A stretch of DNA of 26,626 bases, from contig CAJTOE010000016.1 of the NCBI GenBank assembly GCA_910577805.1, positions 1 to 26,626 on the forward strand. The letters run 5' to 3'. The position numbers were made by a program, and so were the translations under genes. Below are positions 14,244 through 23,700 of the stretch, one piece after another. The notes under the pieces are model-generated. The model was not told where the DNA came from. It made no database searches and was given only the letters and a program-made list of their open reading frames with translations. Source of the stretch: an uncultured Oscillospiraceae bacterium (lineage in GTDB: Bacteria > Bacillota > Clostridia > Oscillospirales > Oscillospiraceae). Each line of letters begins with the position of its first letter. Within the stretch, counting starts at the first letter, position 1.

Positions 14244-14687
14244 TCACCGCAGCTCCTCAAAAAAATTCTGTAAAATCCTCCCGCACTCGTTTTCCATCGG
14301 CCCCCGATAAATCCGAGGCTTGTGGTTAAAGCGCTCCTCAAACAAGTTCAGCACCGAGCCGCACGCCCCGGCCTTCTCGTCTTTCGCCCCATAACGCACC
14401 TGCTCAATCCTGGCATTGATGATCCCCCCCGCGCACATAGGGCACGGCTCCAGAGTCACATACAGCGTACACCCATGAAGCCTCCAGCTCCCAACCCTTT
14501 GGCAGGCGTCCCGAATAGCCTCCAGCTCCGCATGGGCGGTAGCGTCCCCGTTTTCCTCCCGCCGGTTGCGGCCTTCCCCAATAATTTCCCCATCCCGGAC
14601 AATCACGCACCCCACAGGCACATCCCCAACCTGCGCGGCCTGCGCCGCCAGCTCCAGTGCCCGCGCCATGTAAGTCTGGTGGTCCAT
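14244..14687 (-). CDS. tadA: tRNA-specific adenosine deaminase
   Basis: TadA deaminates A34 to inosine in the tRNA-Arg(ACG) anticodon. 147 aa. The zinc site is complete: HAE at 52-54 (His ligand and catalytic Glu) and PCPMC at 81-85 (two Cys ligands). VGCVIVRDGEIIGEGRN and the C-terminal RFNHKPRIYRG are typical of TadA rather than of cytidine or guanine deaminases. GGGAGGAAATGT precedes the ATG. It is monocistronic, convergent with the symporter gene, and about 130 bp from the terminator of the nucleoside ABC unit. No convincing promoter stands out in that AT-rich gap. Confidence 0.95.
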   Translation of the reverse strand: MDHQTYMARALELAAQAAQVGDVPVGCVIVRDGEIIGEGRNRREENGDATAHAELEAIRDACQRVGSWRLHGCTLYVTLEPCPMCAGGIINARIEQVRYGAKDEKAGACGSVLNLFEERFNHKPRIYRGPMENECGRILQNFFEELR

Positions 14688-14813
14688 ACATTTCCTCCCT
14701 GCACCTAGTCGATTTAAAGCTTTTGTAACAATTCACGCTTTGTTTTGTAATAACTCTTTTGTATTCTAATACTCGCAAGAGACAGTTCGTTTCATTTTAA
14801 TCCTCTTTTTCAG

Positions 14814-14858
14814 CAACAAACGCCCAAACATCTTGGAGCAGATGTTTGGGCGTTGTTG
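14814..14858 (-). terminator. Terminator of the nucleoside ABC transporter operon
   Basis: A perfect 13-bp stem (14821-14833 with 14840-14852) with a 6-nt loop, extended by ACAA/TTGT pairs, starting about 5 nt after the last permease stop. The minus-strand run after it is TTTGTTG. Confidence 0.85.
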
Positions 14859-14863
14859 TGTCT

Positions 14864-15856
14864 TTACCGCTCTTCCCGGAAGTAGTTCAGACCCAGCGCC
14901 GCCGGCTGACCGCTGCCCTCGCGGGCACGGACGGAGGAAGCCACCAGCACAATAGCCGTAATCAGGAACGGCAAAGCCTTAAAAAGCTGAGGCGGTACAG
15001 CATTCAGCCAGCCGAGGCCGTCGGGGAACGCCGCGGCCAGAGCCCCGGAGTAAATTTTCAGAGTATTAAAGAACCCGAACACCAGCGTACCCAGAATCGC
15101 CAGCAGAGGATTCCAGTTCGCAAAAATCACCAGGGCAATCGCAATCCAGCCATAGCCGTTGATCCAGCAGTTGGAGCCTTCAAAGGACCCGCTCATGTAG
15201 AGGGCCATATAAAACCCGCCCAGCCCCATGATGCCGGAGCCAGCCGCCAGATGCACATACTTATACAGGGTAATGTTGACGCCCACGGAGTCCGCCGCGC
15301 CGGGGTTCTCCCCTACCGCGCGCAGGCGTAATCCGGTTTTGGTGCAGTTGAGGTAGAGCCACACCAGCGCGGCCACCAGAATCCCCAGATATACCAGAGC
15401 ATTCTGCCCAAACAGGGCCTTACCCAGAACGGGAATCTGAAACAGCCCAGGAATCTCCAGATTTGCAAAGCCGTTCACCAGGGCGGGCACGCCGGTCATC
15501 GCGGGCCAATTTTCTCCAATCCCTTTTCCCACAAAAAAGTACAAACCCAGGCCAAAGGTCGTGATGGTCAAACCGGTCACATTCTGGTTGGCCTGAAAGG
15601 TCACAGTCAGCAGCGCAAACAGCAGGCCGCACAGCCCGGCCGCCAGAAACGACACCAGCAGACCCACCAGCAGGCTATTCGCGGCGCACCCGGCCAGGTA
15701 GCCAAAAATAGCGCCCACAGCCATCGTACCTTCCACACCCAGGTTGAGGCTTCCGGCCTTTTCGGTCAAAATCTCCCCCACCGTGCCGTAGAGCAGTGGA
15801 ATATTACACAGGACGATGTTGAACAGAAACAGGGTAACGACGTTCATGGTATCCAA
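14864..15856 (-). CDS. ABC transporter permease, purine nucleoside type (NupQ/YufQ-like)
   Basis: The second membrane subunit of a BMP-type ABC importer. 330 aa, with about eight to nine hydrophobic segments. GEILTEKAGSLNLGVEGTM (27-45) is the hallmark of this permease family and GENPGAADSVGVN (about 198-210) is the coupling-helix region that contacts the ATPase. The start is a TTG at 15856: AAGGAGG (15872-15866) is 9 nt upstream, while the in-frame ATG at 15847 would be 18 nt away. It begins 1 nt after the stop of the first permease. With the BMP protein, ATPase and NupP-like subunit it should import guanosine-like purine nucleosides, inferred from family and from xpt upstream. Confidence 0.92.
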   Translation of the reverse strand: MDTMNVVTLFLFNIVLCNIPLLYGTVGEILTEKAGSLNLGVEGTMAVGAIFGYLAGCAANSLLVGLLVSFLAAGLCGLLFALLTVTFQANQNVTGLTITTFGLGLYFFVGKGIGENWPAMTGVPALVNGFANLEIPGLFQIPVLGKALFGQNALVYLGILVAALVWLYLNCTKTGLRLRAVGENPGAADSVGVNITLYKYVHLAAGSGIMGLGGFYMALYMSGSFEGSNCWINGYGWIAIALVIFANWNPLLAILGTLVFGFFNTLKIYSGALAAAFPDGLGWLNAVPPQLFKALPFLITAIVLVASSVRAREGSGQPAALGLNYFREER

Positions 15857-15857
15857 A

Positions 15858-16958
15858 TCAGGCCACCTCCTTGGATTGCTTGACCAGCTTGAAGCGAGTA
15901 AAGAAGTCCGCCGCCAGCACGGCGAATAAAATCACACCCTGAAGCAGGTTGGCGAAATTGGCGTCGATGGAGGGATAGGTGGTGCTGGCGGACTGACAGC
16001 CGAATTGCAGCACAGTAATCAGCAGAGAGGCCAATACGATACCTGCCGTGTTCAGCTTCGCCAGCCACGCGACCACGATGCCGGTCCAGCCCACGTCATT
16101 GGTCACGGAGGCGGACAGGGTCCCGGCGGAGGACACATAAAAGGCTCCGGCCAGTCCAATCAGGGCGGCGGACAGGAAAATGGTCCGCACCACGATTTTA
16201 CCCACGGGCATTCCGGCGTACCGGGCGGTGCTGGGGCTGTCCCCCACCACGGCAATCTCATAGCCGCCCTTGGTGTGCTTCAAGTACACAAAAATCAGTG
16301 CGCAAATCACCCCCGCAGCCACCAGGGACAGATTCAGGTTAAAAGGCCCCAGGGGGATGGTAAGCATCTGGGCGTTGACCGGGAACTTGATAAACTTAGG
16401 CCGGGCGGAGGCCGGGTCCAGGAAGAAGTTCCAGTCCCCTTTGGTCTCCGCAAAAAATTGCAGGAAGTACAGCGCGATATAGTTGAGCATCAAGGTCAGC
16501 AGAGTCTCATTGGTCCCCCACTTGACCTTCAGCGCGGCCACGAACACGCCGTACAGCCCGCCGCCCAGCAGGCCGCACAGGGCCATCACCAGCAAAACCG
16601 CGGGCCGGGGCAGGCTCTCCCCCAGCTTCAGCCCCACGGCCGAGGCACAAATTGCACCCAGGATAAACTGTCCCTCACCGCCGATGTTCCAAAAGCGCAT
16701 TTTAAAGGCCAGGGCCAGGGCGGTCGAGACGATCAACAGGGGCACGAAGAGCTTGATAAAATTCTCCAGAATACGGAAAGGGTATTTATTTCCGGGGATA
16801 CCCAGCGTCAGCATCCGCTGATAAAAGGCAAGAGGCTCCACACCCTGGATAGCGAGCAGGACAGCGCCCACCACCAGGGCGGCGGCCACAGCCGCCACGT
16901 AGGCTCCAATCTGCCGGCCCATACCGGCGCCTTCCCGTTTGACGACCCGTATGTTCAT
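15858..16958 (-). CDS. ABC transporter permease, purine nucleoside type (NupP/YufP-like)
   Basis: The first membrane subunit of the BMP importer. 366 aa with an N-terminal signal-like helix (18-40) and about eight further hydrophobic segments. MRFWNIGGEGQF (about 87-98) and WGTNETLLTLMLNYIA (about 146-161) are diagnostic, and VGDSPSTARYAGMPV is the coupling helix contacting the ATPase. Its start overlaps the ATPase stop by 4 bp, so the two are translated together. The order ATPase, NupP-like, NupQ-like is the same as in Bacillus nupNOPQ. It has the longer N-terminal extension (about 10 residues before the first helix) expected of this subunit. Confidence 0.93.
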   Translation of the reverse strand: MNIRVVKREGAGMGRQIGAYVAAVAAALVVGAVLLAIQGVEPLAFYQRMLTLGIPGNKYPFRILENFIKLFVPLLIVSTALALAFKMRFWNIGGEGQFILGAICASAVGLKLGESLPRPAVLLVMALCGLLGGGLYGVFVAALKVKWGTNETLLTLMLNYIALYFLQFFAETKGDWNFFLDPASARPKFIKFPVNAQMLTIPLGPFNLNLSLVAAGVICALIFVYLKHTKGGYEIAVVGDSPSTARYAGMPVGKIVVRTIFLSAALIGLAGAFYVSSAGTLSASVTNDVGWTGIVVAWLAKLNTAGIVLASLLITVLQFGCQSASTTYPSIDANFANLLQGVILFAVLAADFFTRFKLVKQSKEVA

Positions 16959-18538
16959 CCCTTCTCCTCTCCTTCCTGGAACTGGCTGTCCCGCGCGATG
17001 CCGGAGGGCTTGTCCTCGTACTTGTGGCTCAGGTCCAGCGCGCCGGTCATCATCAGGCCCAGCTCTTCCTTACTGGTCTTATGGGCGTGGACCACACCCA
17101 TGACCTTGCCGTGACACAGCACCATAATTTTGTCACACAGCCCGATCATCACGTCCAAGTCCTCGCCTACGAATAAAATCCCCACACCGTCCTGCTTTTG
17201 TTGATTCAGGATGTCATAGATGGCGTAAGAGGAGTTGATATCCAGGCCCCGGACGGGGTAAGCCGTGACAATTACATTAGGCCCCGCTTTGATCTCCCGG
17301 CCCAGCAGGACTTTCTGCACATTGCCGCCGGACAGCCGCCGCACCGGGGTCTCTGTGGAGGGCGTAACGATTTCCAGGTCCCGGATGATCTGCTCCGCGT
17401 CCGCACGCCCAGCCTTCCGGTCCACGAACAGCCCCGGAGCCTCCCGGTAATTTTTCAGCAGCATGTTATCCGTAATCGACAGAGAGGGCGCCAGACCCAT
17501 ACCTAACCGGTCCTCCGGGATGAAGGACATCGAGATGCCCTTTTCCAGAATGGCCTTGGGAGAAAGACCCACAATATTGTCGCCTTTGTGGATCATCTGT
17601 CCCTTCTCGATGGGCCGCAGGCCGGCAATGGCCTCGCACAGTTCTTTCTGCCCGCAGCCGGCAATGCCCGCCACGCCTAGAATCTCACCGCCCCGGATAT
17701 AGAAGCTCACCTGGTCGATGGCGACCGCGCCCTCGTCGTTCCGGATCGACAGGTCACGAATCTCCAGCAGAGGCCGGGTGGTTTCCACATGGGGCCGCTG
17801 AATGTTCAAATCCACTTTCCGGCCCACCATAAACTCCGTAAGCTCCTGCTCATTTGTGGCGGCGGTGTCCACCGTGCCGATATACTCCCCTTTTCGGAGA
17901 ATAGCCACCCGGTCAGAAATCTCCAGCACCTCATTGAGCTTATGGGTGATGATAATGATGGCGTGGCCCTCCTGCTTCATCCGGCGCAGCACGTCAAAAA
18001 GCTTCTGGGTCTCCTGGACGGTCAGCACGGCGGTAGGCTCGTCCAGAATGATGATTTTAGCCCCATAGTAAAGCACTTTGATAATTTCCAAGGTCTGTTT
18101 TTCGGACACCGCCATATTGTAGACCTTCTTTTTCGGGTCAATGGCGAAGCCGAATTTCCGGGCCATGTCGGCGATGATTTTGTACCGGTCCTTGTGCAGC
18201 ACGGGTCCGGATTTTTCGTCTCCCAGCCAGATATTGTCGGCGGCGGAGAACACATCCACCAGCTTGAAGTGCTGATGGACCATACCGATGCCCAGCCGCT
18301 TGGAGTCCTCCGGGGAGTGGATGGATACGGGCGTACCGTCCACCAGGATGGAGCCGCTGTCGGGCTTATAGATGCCGGACAGCATATTCATCAGGGTGGT
18401 TTTGCCGGAGCCGTTTTCGCCCAGCAGCGCCAAAATCTCCCCCTGGCGCACGTTCAGATCGACGTTTTTGTTTGCCACCACACTGCCGAAGGTTTTGGTG
18501 ATCCCCCGCATTTCAATGGCACAGCGTTGTTCTTCCAA
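16955..18538 (-). CDS. ABC transporter ATP-binding protein, purine nucleoside type (NupO/YufO-like)
   Basis: A double-NBD ATPase of 527 aa powering the BMP importer. NBD1 has Walker A GENGSGKTT (40-48), a divergent signature NMAVSEKQ (141-148), Walker B IIILDEP (162-168) and its H-loop in IIITHKLNE. NBD2 has a degenerate Walker A (GIAGCGQKE, near 294), a good signature RLSGGNVQK (near 408) and a degenerate Walker B (VTAYPVRGLD). One composite catalytic site is therefore expected, as in RbsA/YufO-type proteins. An intrinsic terminator (18562-18603) separates it from the upstream lipoprotein gene and should make this protein less abundant than the binding protein. Confidence 0.95.
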   Translation of the reverse strand: MEEQRCAIEMRGITKTFGSVVANKNVDLNVRQGEILALLGENGSGKTTLMNMLSGIYKPDSGSILVDGTPVSIHSPEDSKRLGIGMVHQHFKLVDVFSAADNIWLGDEKSGPVLHKDRYKIIADMARKFGFAIDPKKKVYNMAVSEKQTLEIIKVLYYGAKIIILDEPTAVLTVQETQKLFDVLRRMKQEGHAIIIITHKLNEVLEISDRVAILRKGEYIGTVDTAATNEQELTEFMVGRKVDLNIQRPHVETTRPLLEIRDLSIRNDEGAVAIDQVSFYIRGGEILGVAGIAGCGQKELCEAIAGLRPIEKGQMIHKGDNIVGLSPKAILEKGISMSFIPEDRLGMGLAPSLSITDNMLLKNYREAPGLFVDRKAGRADAEQIIRDLEIVTPSTETPVRRLSGGNVQKVLLGREIKAGPNVIVTAYPVRGLDINSSYAIYDILNQQKQDGVGILFVGEDLDVMIGLCDKIMVLCHGKVMGVVHAHKTSKEELGLMMTGALDLSHKYEDKPSGIARDSQFQEGEEKG

Positions 18539-18561
18539 TAGTGGTCCTCCTCCCCAACTGG

Positions 18562-18603
18562 AAAAAACCGGGCCGACCGGGTTTCAAGCCGGCCGGCCCG
18601 GTT
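18562..18603 (-). terminator. Attenuating terminator between lipoprotein and ATPase genes
   Basis: A 10-bp GC-rich stem (18566-18575 with 18594-18603), plus nested GGCCGG palindromes in the loop, followed on the minus strand by TTTTTT. It lies 37 nt after the BMP stop, at the point where binding-protein operons often reduce downstream expression. Confidence 0.8.
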
Positions 18604-18640
18604 CGGGTCTGCAAGGTTCAAGCGTGCGTGTTGAGAGAGA

Positions 18641-19957
18641 TTACCCCTCCACAACGCCCGCCACGTTATAGTTCATGGAGCCCTTGATGACGCTGTCGTC
18701 CACGGAAGGCTCGCCCGCAAAGACGATCACGTTGCCCTGGTTGTCCTCCAGGTCGGCGGAATTGCGGCTGATCTCCACGGTGCCGTTCTTCACCTCATAG
18801 CTCAGCTTCACGCCGGAGAACACGTCCCACTTGCCGGACTTCATCAGCTCCCGGACAGCGTTCATAATCTTGTCGGTGTAGGGGGCGGCGGTGCTGGCGT
18901 TCAGGGGGGAGGCGTCCACAAAGCCCTCGGCCAGACCGGCGTAGTAGGCGTTGCCGCCCATGTTCTCCACGAACTTGGAGGCGTCGCCGCCGCAATCCAT
19001 AGCGGCCTGGATCGCGGTCTTGTAATACACGTTCCAGTGCCAGATGGCGGAGGTCAGGTGAGCGGTGGGGGCCTGGTCGGTCATATCGGAGTTGTAGCCG
19101 CAGCCAAAGACCTTGTTCTCCGCGGCCACCAGCTGGGGCTGGGCGGAGTCACAGTGCTGGCCGATGACGCAGCAGTCATAGGTGTCGATCAGCGCCTGAG
19201 CGGCCTGACGCTCCAGGTTCTCGTCGCCCCAGGTGGAAATCTTGTTCACATAGACGGTGGCGTCGGGGTTGGCGGACTGCACGCCCAGTGCAAAGGCGTT
19301 GATGCCGGAGCAGGTCTCCGCATACTCCAGGTTCCAGGCGGCCACGTAGCCGATGTTATTATTGCCCAGCTCCTTGGACTTCAGACCAGCGGCAATGCCG
19401 GTGAGGTACCGGGCCTGATAGATGCGGCCGAAGTAGTTGTTGAAGTTGGTCTCGTTGGCCATGTAGCCGGTGCCGTGGGAGAAGATGATGTCGGGGTACT
19501 CGGCGGACTTCTCGTCCATGGCGTTGATGTAGCCGAAGGAGATACCGAAGATGATGTTGGCGTCCTGACCGGCCAGGGTGTCGATGGCGTTGGCCACGGC
19601 GGTGTCGTCGCTGTCGTCCACGTTGTCCACGATCAGCAGCTGGGTCTCCGGGTCAAGGCCCAGCTCCTTCATGGCGTTGACGATGCCATTGTGGTGCTGG
19701 TAGGTGTAACCGGCGGTGTCGTTCTGGCTGTTGATGTAGATGGCGCCCACCTTGAAGGAGTCAAGCTCCGGGCCTTCCGGCTGGCTCTGGTCTCCGGTGG
19801 AAGAGCTGTCCGCGGGGGGCTGGCTGGTGGAGCCGCTGGGGTCGCCGGAGCCGGAACCAGAGCCGGAGGCATTCGGCGCAGCGGGCGCGTTGCCGCAGGC
19901 GGCCAGGGCCAGGATCATGGTCATTGCCATGACCAGTGCAAGCAGTTTCTTTTTCAT
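18641..19957 (-). CDS. BMP-family nucleoside-binding lipoprotein
   Basis: Solute-binding component of the ABC importer, tethered outside the membrane. 438 aa. A type II signal peptide ends in LALAAC with Cys21 as the lipidated residue, then a Ser/Gly/Pro linker to about 65, then the BMP domain starting at FKVGAIYI. QHCDSAQ (near 266) corresponds to the QHxDS ligand loop of PnrA/BmpA/Med proteins, and GYVAAWN and IFSHGTGYMANET fit the same fold. Purine nucleosides are the known ligands of this branch; inosine versus guanosine cannot be told from sequence. AAAGGA precedes the ATG. It follows xpt by 52 bp with only a weak hairpin between. Confidence 0.93.
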   Translation of the reverse strand: MKKKLLALVMAMTMILALAACGNAPAAPNASGSGSGSGDPSGSTSQPPADSSSTGDQSQPEGPELDSFKVGAIYINSQNDTAGYTYQHHNGIVNAMKELGLDPETQLLIVDNVDDSDDTAVANAIDTLAGQDANIIFGISFGYINAMDEKSAEYPDIIFSHGTGYMANETNFNNYFGRIYQARYLTGIAAGLKSKELGNNNIGYVAAWNLEYAETCSGINAFALGVQSANPDATVYVNKISTWGDENLERQAAQALIDTYDCCVIGQHCDSAQPQLVAAENKVFGCGYNSDMTDQAPTAHLTSAIWHWNVYYKTAIQAAMDCGGDASKFVENMGGNAYYAGLAEGFVDASPLNASTAAPYTDKIMNAVRELMKSGKWDVFSGVKLSYEVKNGTVEISRNSADLEDNQGNVIVFAGEPSVDDSVIKGSMNYNVAGVVEG

Positions 19958-19980
19958 CTGACAATTCCTTTCTATCCGAA

Positions 19981-20011
19981 ATAAAATATATTAAAACCGC
20001 AGAACGGCTTT
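19981..20011 (-). terminator. Weak hairpin between xpt and lipoprotein gene
   Basis: A 7-bp stem (one G-T pair; 20011-20005 with 19999-19993) overlapping the xpt stop, followed by an AT-rich but interrupted run (AATATATTTTATTT). Probably a partial attenuator at most. Confidence 0.4.
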
Positions 20012-20585
20012 AATCCGCAAAGACCACGCCCTCCGCCTCGCTCATGGAGGCCACGCGGGCCAGGGACTCGATCCGCACGCCCTCCTGGCGCAGCTGCGCG
20101 CCGCCGGGCTGGAAGGCTTTTTCGATGACGATACCCGCGCCCACCAGCTCCGCACCGGCCTGACGCAGGATGTCCATCAATCCCCGAAGGGCCTCGCCGT
20201 TGGCCAGGAAGTCGTCGATAATCAGCACGCGGTCCTCCGGGCCAAGGTACGCGCGGGCGGCTACCACGTCGCTGACGGTAGCGTGGGTAAAGGAAGCCAC
20301 TCTGGTGTGGTAGAGGCTGTCGTCCAGGTTGCTGGTCTTGGATTTTTTGGCAAAAACCACGGGGCATTGAAAAAACTGCGCTGTGATGCAGGCGATCCCG
20401 ATGCCGGAGGCCTCGATGGTCAGGATCTTGTTCACGCCGCAGTCTGCGAAGCGGGTATAAAATTCCTTGCCGATCTCCTGAAACAGGGCGATGTCCATCT
20501 GGTGGTTGAGAAAGCTGTCCACCTTGAGCACATCGCTGCCCTTCACGACCCCGTCCTCCTGGATGCGGCGTTTCAAAAGCTCCAT
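20010..20585 (-). CDS. xpt: Xanthine phosphoribosyltransferase
   Basis: Converts xanthine and PRPP to XMP for purine salvage. 191 aa. MELLKRRIQEDG and VLKVDSFLNHQ at the N-terminus match Bacillus Xpt almost residue for residue; VLIIDDFLANGEA (near 121) is the PRPP-binding loop and GIVIEKAFQPGG the C-terminal block. I start at the ATG at 20585: it has AGGGTGG 8 nt upstream and agrees with Bacillus, while the longer reading begins at a GTG with no good ribosome site. It is first in a unit with a purine nucleoside transporter, linking uptake with salvage. The leader is only about 30 nt from the predicted start, so the purine riboswitch usual before Firmicutes xpt is absent. Confidence 0.95.
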   Translation of the reverse strand: MELLKRRIQEDGVVKGSDVLKVDSFLNHQMDIALFQEIGKEFYTRFADCGVNKILTIEASGIGIACITAQFFQCPVVFAKKSKTSNLDDSLYHTRVASFTHATVSDVVAARAYLGPEDRVLIIDDFLANGEALRGLMDILRQAGAELVGAGIVIEKAFQPGGAQLRQEGVRIESLARVASMSEAEGVVFAD

Positions 20586-20623
20586 GACCGGTTCCACCCT
20601 TTCATTCGAGTAAATACACCTTC

Positions 20624-20652
20624 ATTTTACAGAAAAATCGGACGTCCCGCAA
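20624..20652 (-). promoter_or_regulatory. Promoter of xpt
   Basis: Minus-strand TTGCGG (20652-20647) and TAAAAT (20629-20624) separated by 17 bp; start near 20617. Confidence 0.55.
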
Positions 20653-20728
20653 TCCTTTTTTCGCCTGGAACGGCAAAATAGTACACAAAAATTTCGCAAA
20701 CTTTTTGGGGGATTTGTGCTATATGTGA

Positions 20729-20752
20729 GGGGCCGCCCTCTCGGACGGCCCC
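20729..20752 (-). terminator. Hairpin after the FtsX-type permease gene
   Basis: A 10-bp GC-rich stem (GGGGCCGTCC/GGGCGGCCCC, one wobble pair) with a GAGA tetraloop, 7 nt after the stop. No T-tract follows, so it may be a 3'-end stabiliser rather than a classical terminator. Confidence 0.5.
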
Positions 20753-20758
20753 AGGCAG

Positions 20759-23700
20759 TCATTCCACGGTTTTCAGGGATTCCACCATATCCAGTTTTTT
20801 CAATTTCCAGTGTGCGGCCAGGTTGACCAGCAGGGAAAACAGCACCGTCAAAAGCACGGCGTACCCATAGCTGGCGCGCTCCACCACCCGGCCGAACATG
20901 ATCTGCTCGATTTCCACGGTCAAAATCAGCCACTGGTGCAGAAGCTTTCCCAACACCATCCCCAGAGCCACGCCGAAGCCGGTCAGAATCACGTTCTCCC
21001 GGTAGACGTAGGCGGAAAGCTCCCCGTCGTAGAAGCCCAGCACTTTCAGCGTAGCCAGCTCCCGCATACGCTCGGTGATGTTGATGTTGGTCAGGTTGTA
21101 CAGCACGACGAAGGCCAGCGCCGCCGCGCACACGATAATTAAGAACACCGCGTAATCCACGGTAGACAGGCTGGACATAAAGGTCTCTCTGGTGTCGGCA
21201 ATGCGGGTGAGGGTGGTCACGCCGTCCAGGGCCACCAGGTCCCGGCTCAAAGTCTCCAGCTCCTCCTCCGCGGAGGGACAGTCCATCAAAATCAGGTTGT
21301 CCTCCGGGGCCTTGCCGAACAGGGTCTGATAGTACTCGTCCGTCATGTAGACGTAGTGCATGATGTAATGCTCTGTCACGTTGGCCACTCTGGCCTCCAC
21401 ACGCTTATCGCCGTCCAGAAGGACGGTGTCTCCCGGTTCCACCCCCAGCATATAGGCCAGCTTTTCGTTTAAAACCACGCCGTCAGCAGGCAGGACCACC
21501 GGATCATTGTCCAGCCGGTGGTGCAGGTCCACGAACCGGCTCAAGTCCTCCTGGCTCTGGACGGCCTGAAGATACACGTCCATGGAACGCCGGGGGGATT
21601 CGGCGGTAATCATCTCACTGCGGCAGGGCATCCAGGCGGACACCAGGGGATTATTCTCCAGCTTGCGTTCTACCTGGCGCAGCTCTCCGGCGGTGATTTT
21701 GTCCACAAGCCCCACCTCCACGGTGTACCGGTAGATTTCGCCGTACTGCCGCTCGGTGATGGTGAATATGGAATCCCGCAGGCCGAAGGCGGTGACGATC
21801 AGGGACGCACAGCCGCCGATGCCGATTACCGTCATCCAGAACCGTTTCTGGTAGCGGAACAGATTACGCAAAGTGACCTTCAGATGAAAGGACAGCCGTT
21901 TCCAGATAAAGCCGATGCGTTCCAGCAGTACCCGCTTGCCGATGGGGGGTGCTTTGGGGCGCATGAGCTGGGCGGGTACGGCAGTCAGCGTGGAGAAGCA
22001 GGCCCACAGGGCGGACAGGGTAATGGTCGCAATCGCCGCCAGGGCAGCGGGAATTGATAAGAACGGGTAGAATCCGTAAATTGTATCACCCAACGTATAG
22101 ATAATTCCCCAAGCGGTGCAGATAATCCAGGGAATCACGGTCAACCCCACGGCGAGGCCGATGGCGGAGCCAAGGATGCTGGCCAGCAGTCCGTAGCCCA
22201 CGTATTTCATCGCGATAGCGCCTCTGGAAAAGCCCAACGCCTTCAAGCCGCCGATGGTCACCCGCTGTTCCTCCACCATCCGGGTCATGGTGGTCAGACA
22301 CACCAGCGCCGCCACCAGGAAGAAAATCAGCGGGAACACCGCCGCCAGATTCCCCATCCGGTCCGCGTCCATGGAGTAGCTTAAATACCCGGTGTTGGTG
22401 TTCCGGCCCAGAATATACCACTCACAGTCCTCCAGGGAGTCCAGGTCCCGCCGGGCCTGCTCCAGCTCAACTTTTGCGTCGGCGATTTTTTCTTCCGCCT
22501 CTTTTTTGCCGTCCTCGTACTCCACAAGGCCGTCGGCGTACTCCGCCTCCCCCTCGTTCAGGTCCTGCAATGCGTCGGCCAGCTCCCGGCGGGCACGGGC
22601 CGTCTCGTCCCGCAGTTCAACCCGCGCGTCGGCCAATTCCTGAATACCGTCCCGGTATTTCTGCCAGCCGTCGGCCACATCCCGCTCCGCCTGGGCCAGG
22701 TCCGCCTGACCCTGGGCGTAGTCCGCCTCGCCGCTGTTCAGCTCTTCTTCCGCGTCCCGCAGCTCCCGTCTGGCGCGGGTCAGGGTGGTCAGGGTCCGTT
22801 CCAGCTCCACATGGGCGTGGGAGAGCTGCGGTTCTGTCGCATCCAGCTGGGCCTTGGCGGCGTCCAGCTGTGCCTTGGAGGAGGCAAGCTGGCTCTGGCT
22901 GGCGGAGATTTGCGCCTCACCGCTGGCGATCTGCTGGCGCAGGGCGTTGATCTGGGCCTGGATTGCGGCCTGCTGAATGGGGTCCGTGATAGAGGGAAGC
23001 TGATTCTGGAGGGAACTCAGGGCGGAGCGGGCCTGGGCAAGCTGTCCCTGAGCCTGACTGAGCTGAGAGAGGCCGCTCTGGTACTGGGCCATGCCGCTTT
23101 TGTACTTGGCCAGACCGCTTTCGTACTCCTCCTTGCCCTTATTATAATCCCGTAACCCGTCCTCATAGAGGACCCAGCCTTTTTTCCACTCCTTCAGGCC
23201 GTCCTCATACTCCGCCCAGCCGTCGTCCAGCTCCACCCGTGCGTCGGCCAGCTCGATTTTCGCGTCGGCAATCTCCTGCTCGCCCTCCCGAAGCTCCGCC
23301 TCTGCGTCCACAAGCTCCTGCTCCGCGTCGGCAATCTCCCGGTTGGCCTTGGCAATCTCGTTTTCCAGCTCCCGCTGGCCGTCCCGGTACTCCGTCCAAC
23401 CGTCGTCCAGCTCTTTCCGGCCGTCCGCCAGCTCCTGTTCGGCCTCCGCCAGCTCTTCGGCGGCTTCCCGCTCCGCGTCGGCCAGCTCCTGTTCCGCGTC
23501 GGTGAGCTTTTCGTTGGCCTCGTCGTAGATTTCTTCCCGGCGCAGGCGGGCGCGCTCCTCCCCTACCGGGTCCAGTTCGGTTTCCAGCGCGTCTATTCTG
23601 TCCTCATAGGCGGTGCTGTAGCTGTCCAGCTCCGCCGCACCCTCCGCCAGCAAATAGGCGTCGGTGTAGTAGTCCAGAGAAAAGCCCTCCAGGGGCAGCA

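Noticed and set aside
20586..20758. Purine riboswitch before xpt
   Set aside because: I cannot find the paired loops or conserved core; the only strong hairpin (20729-20752) belongs to the upstream permease gene end.
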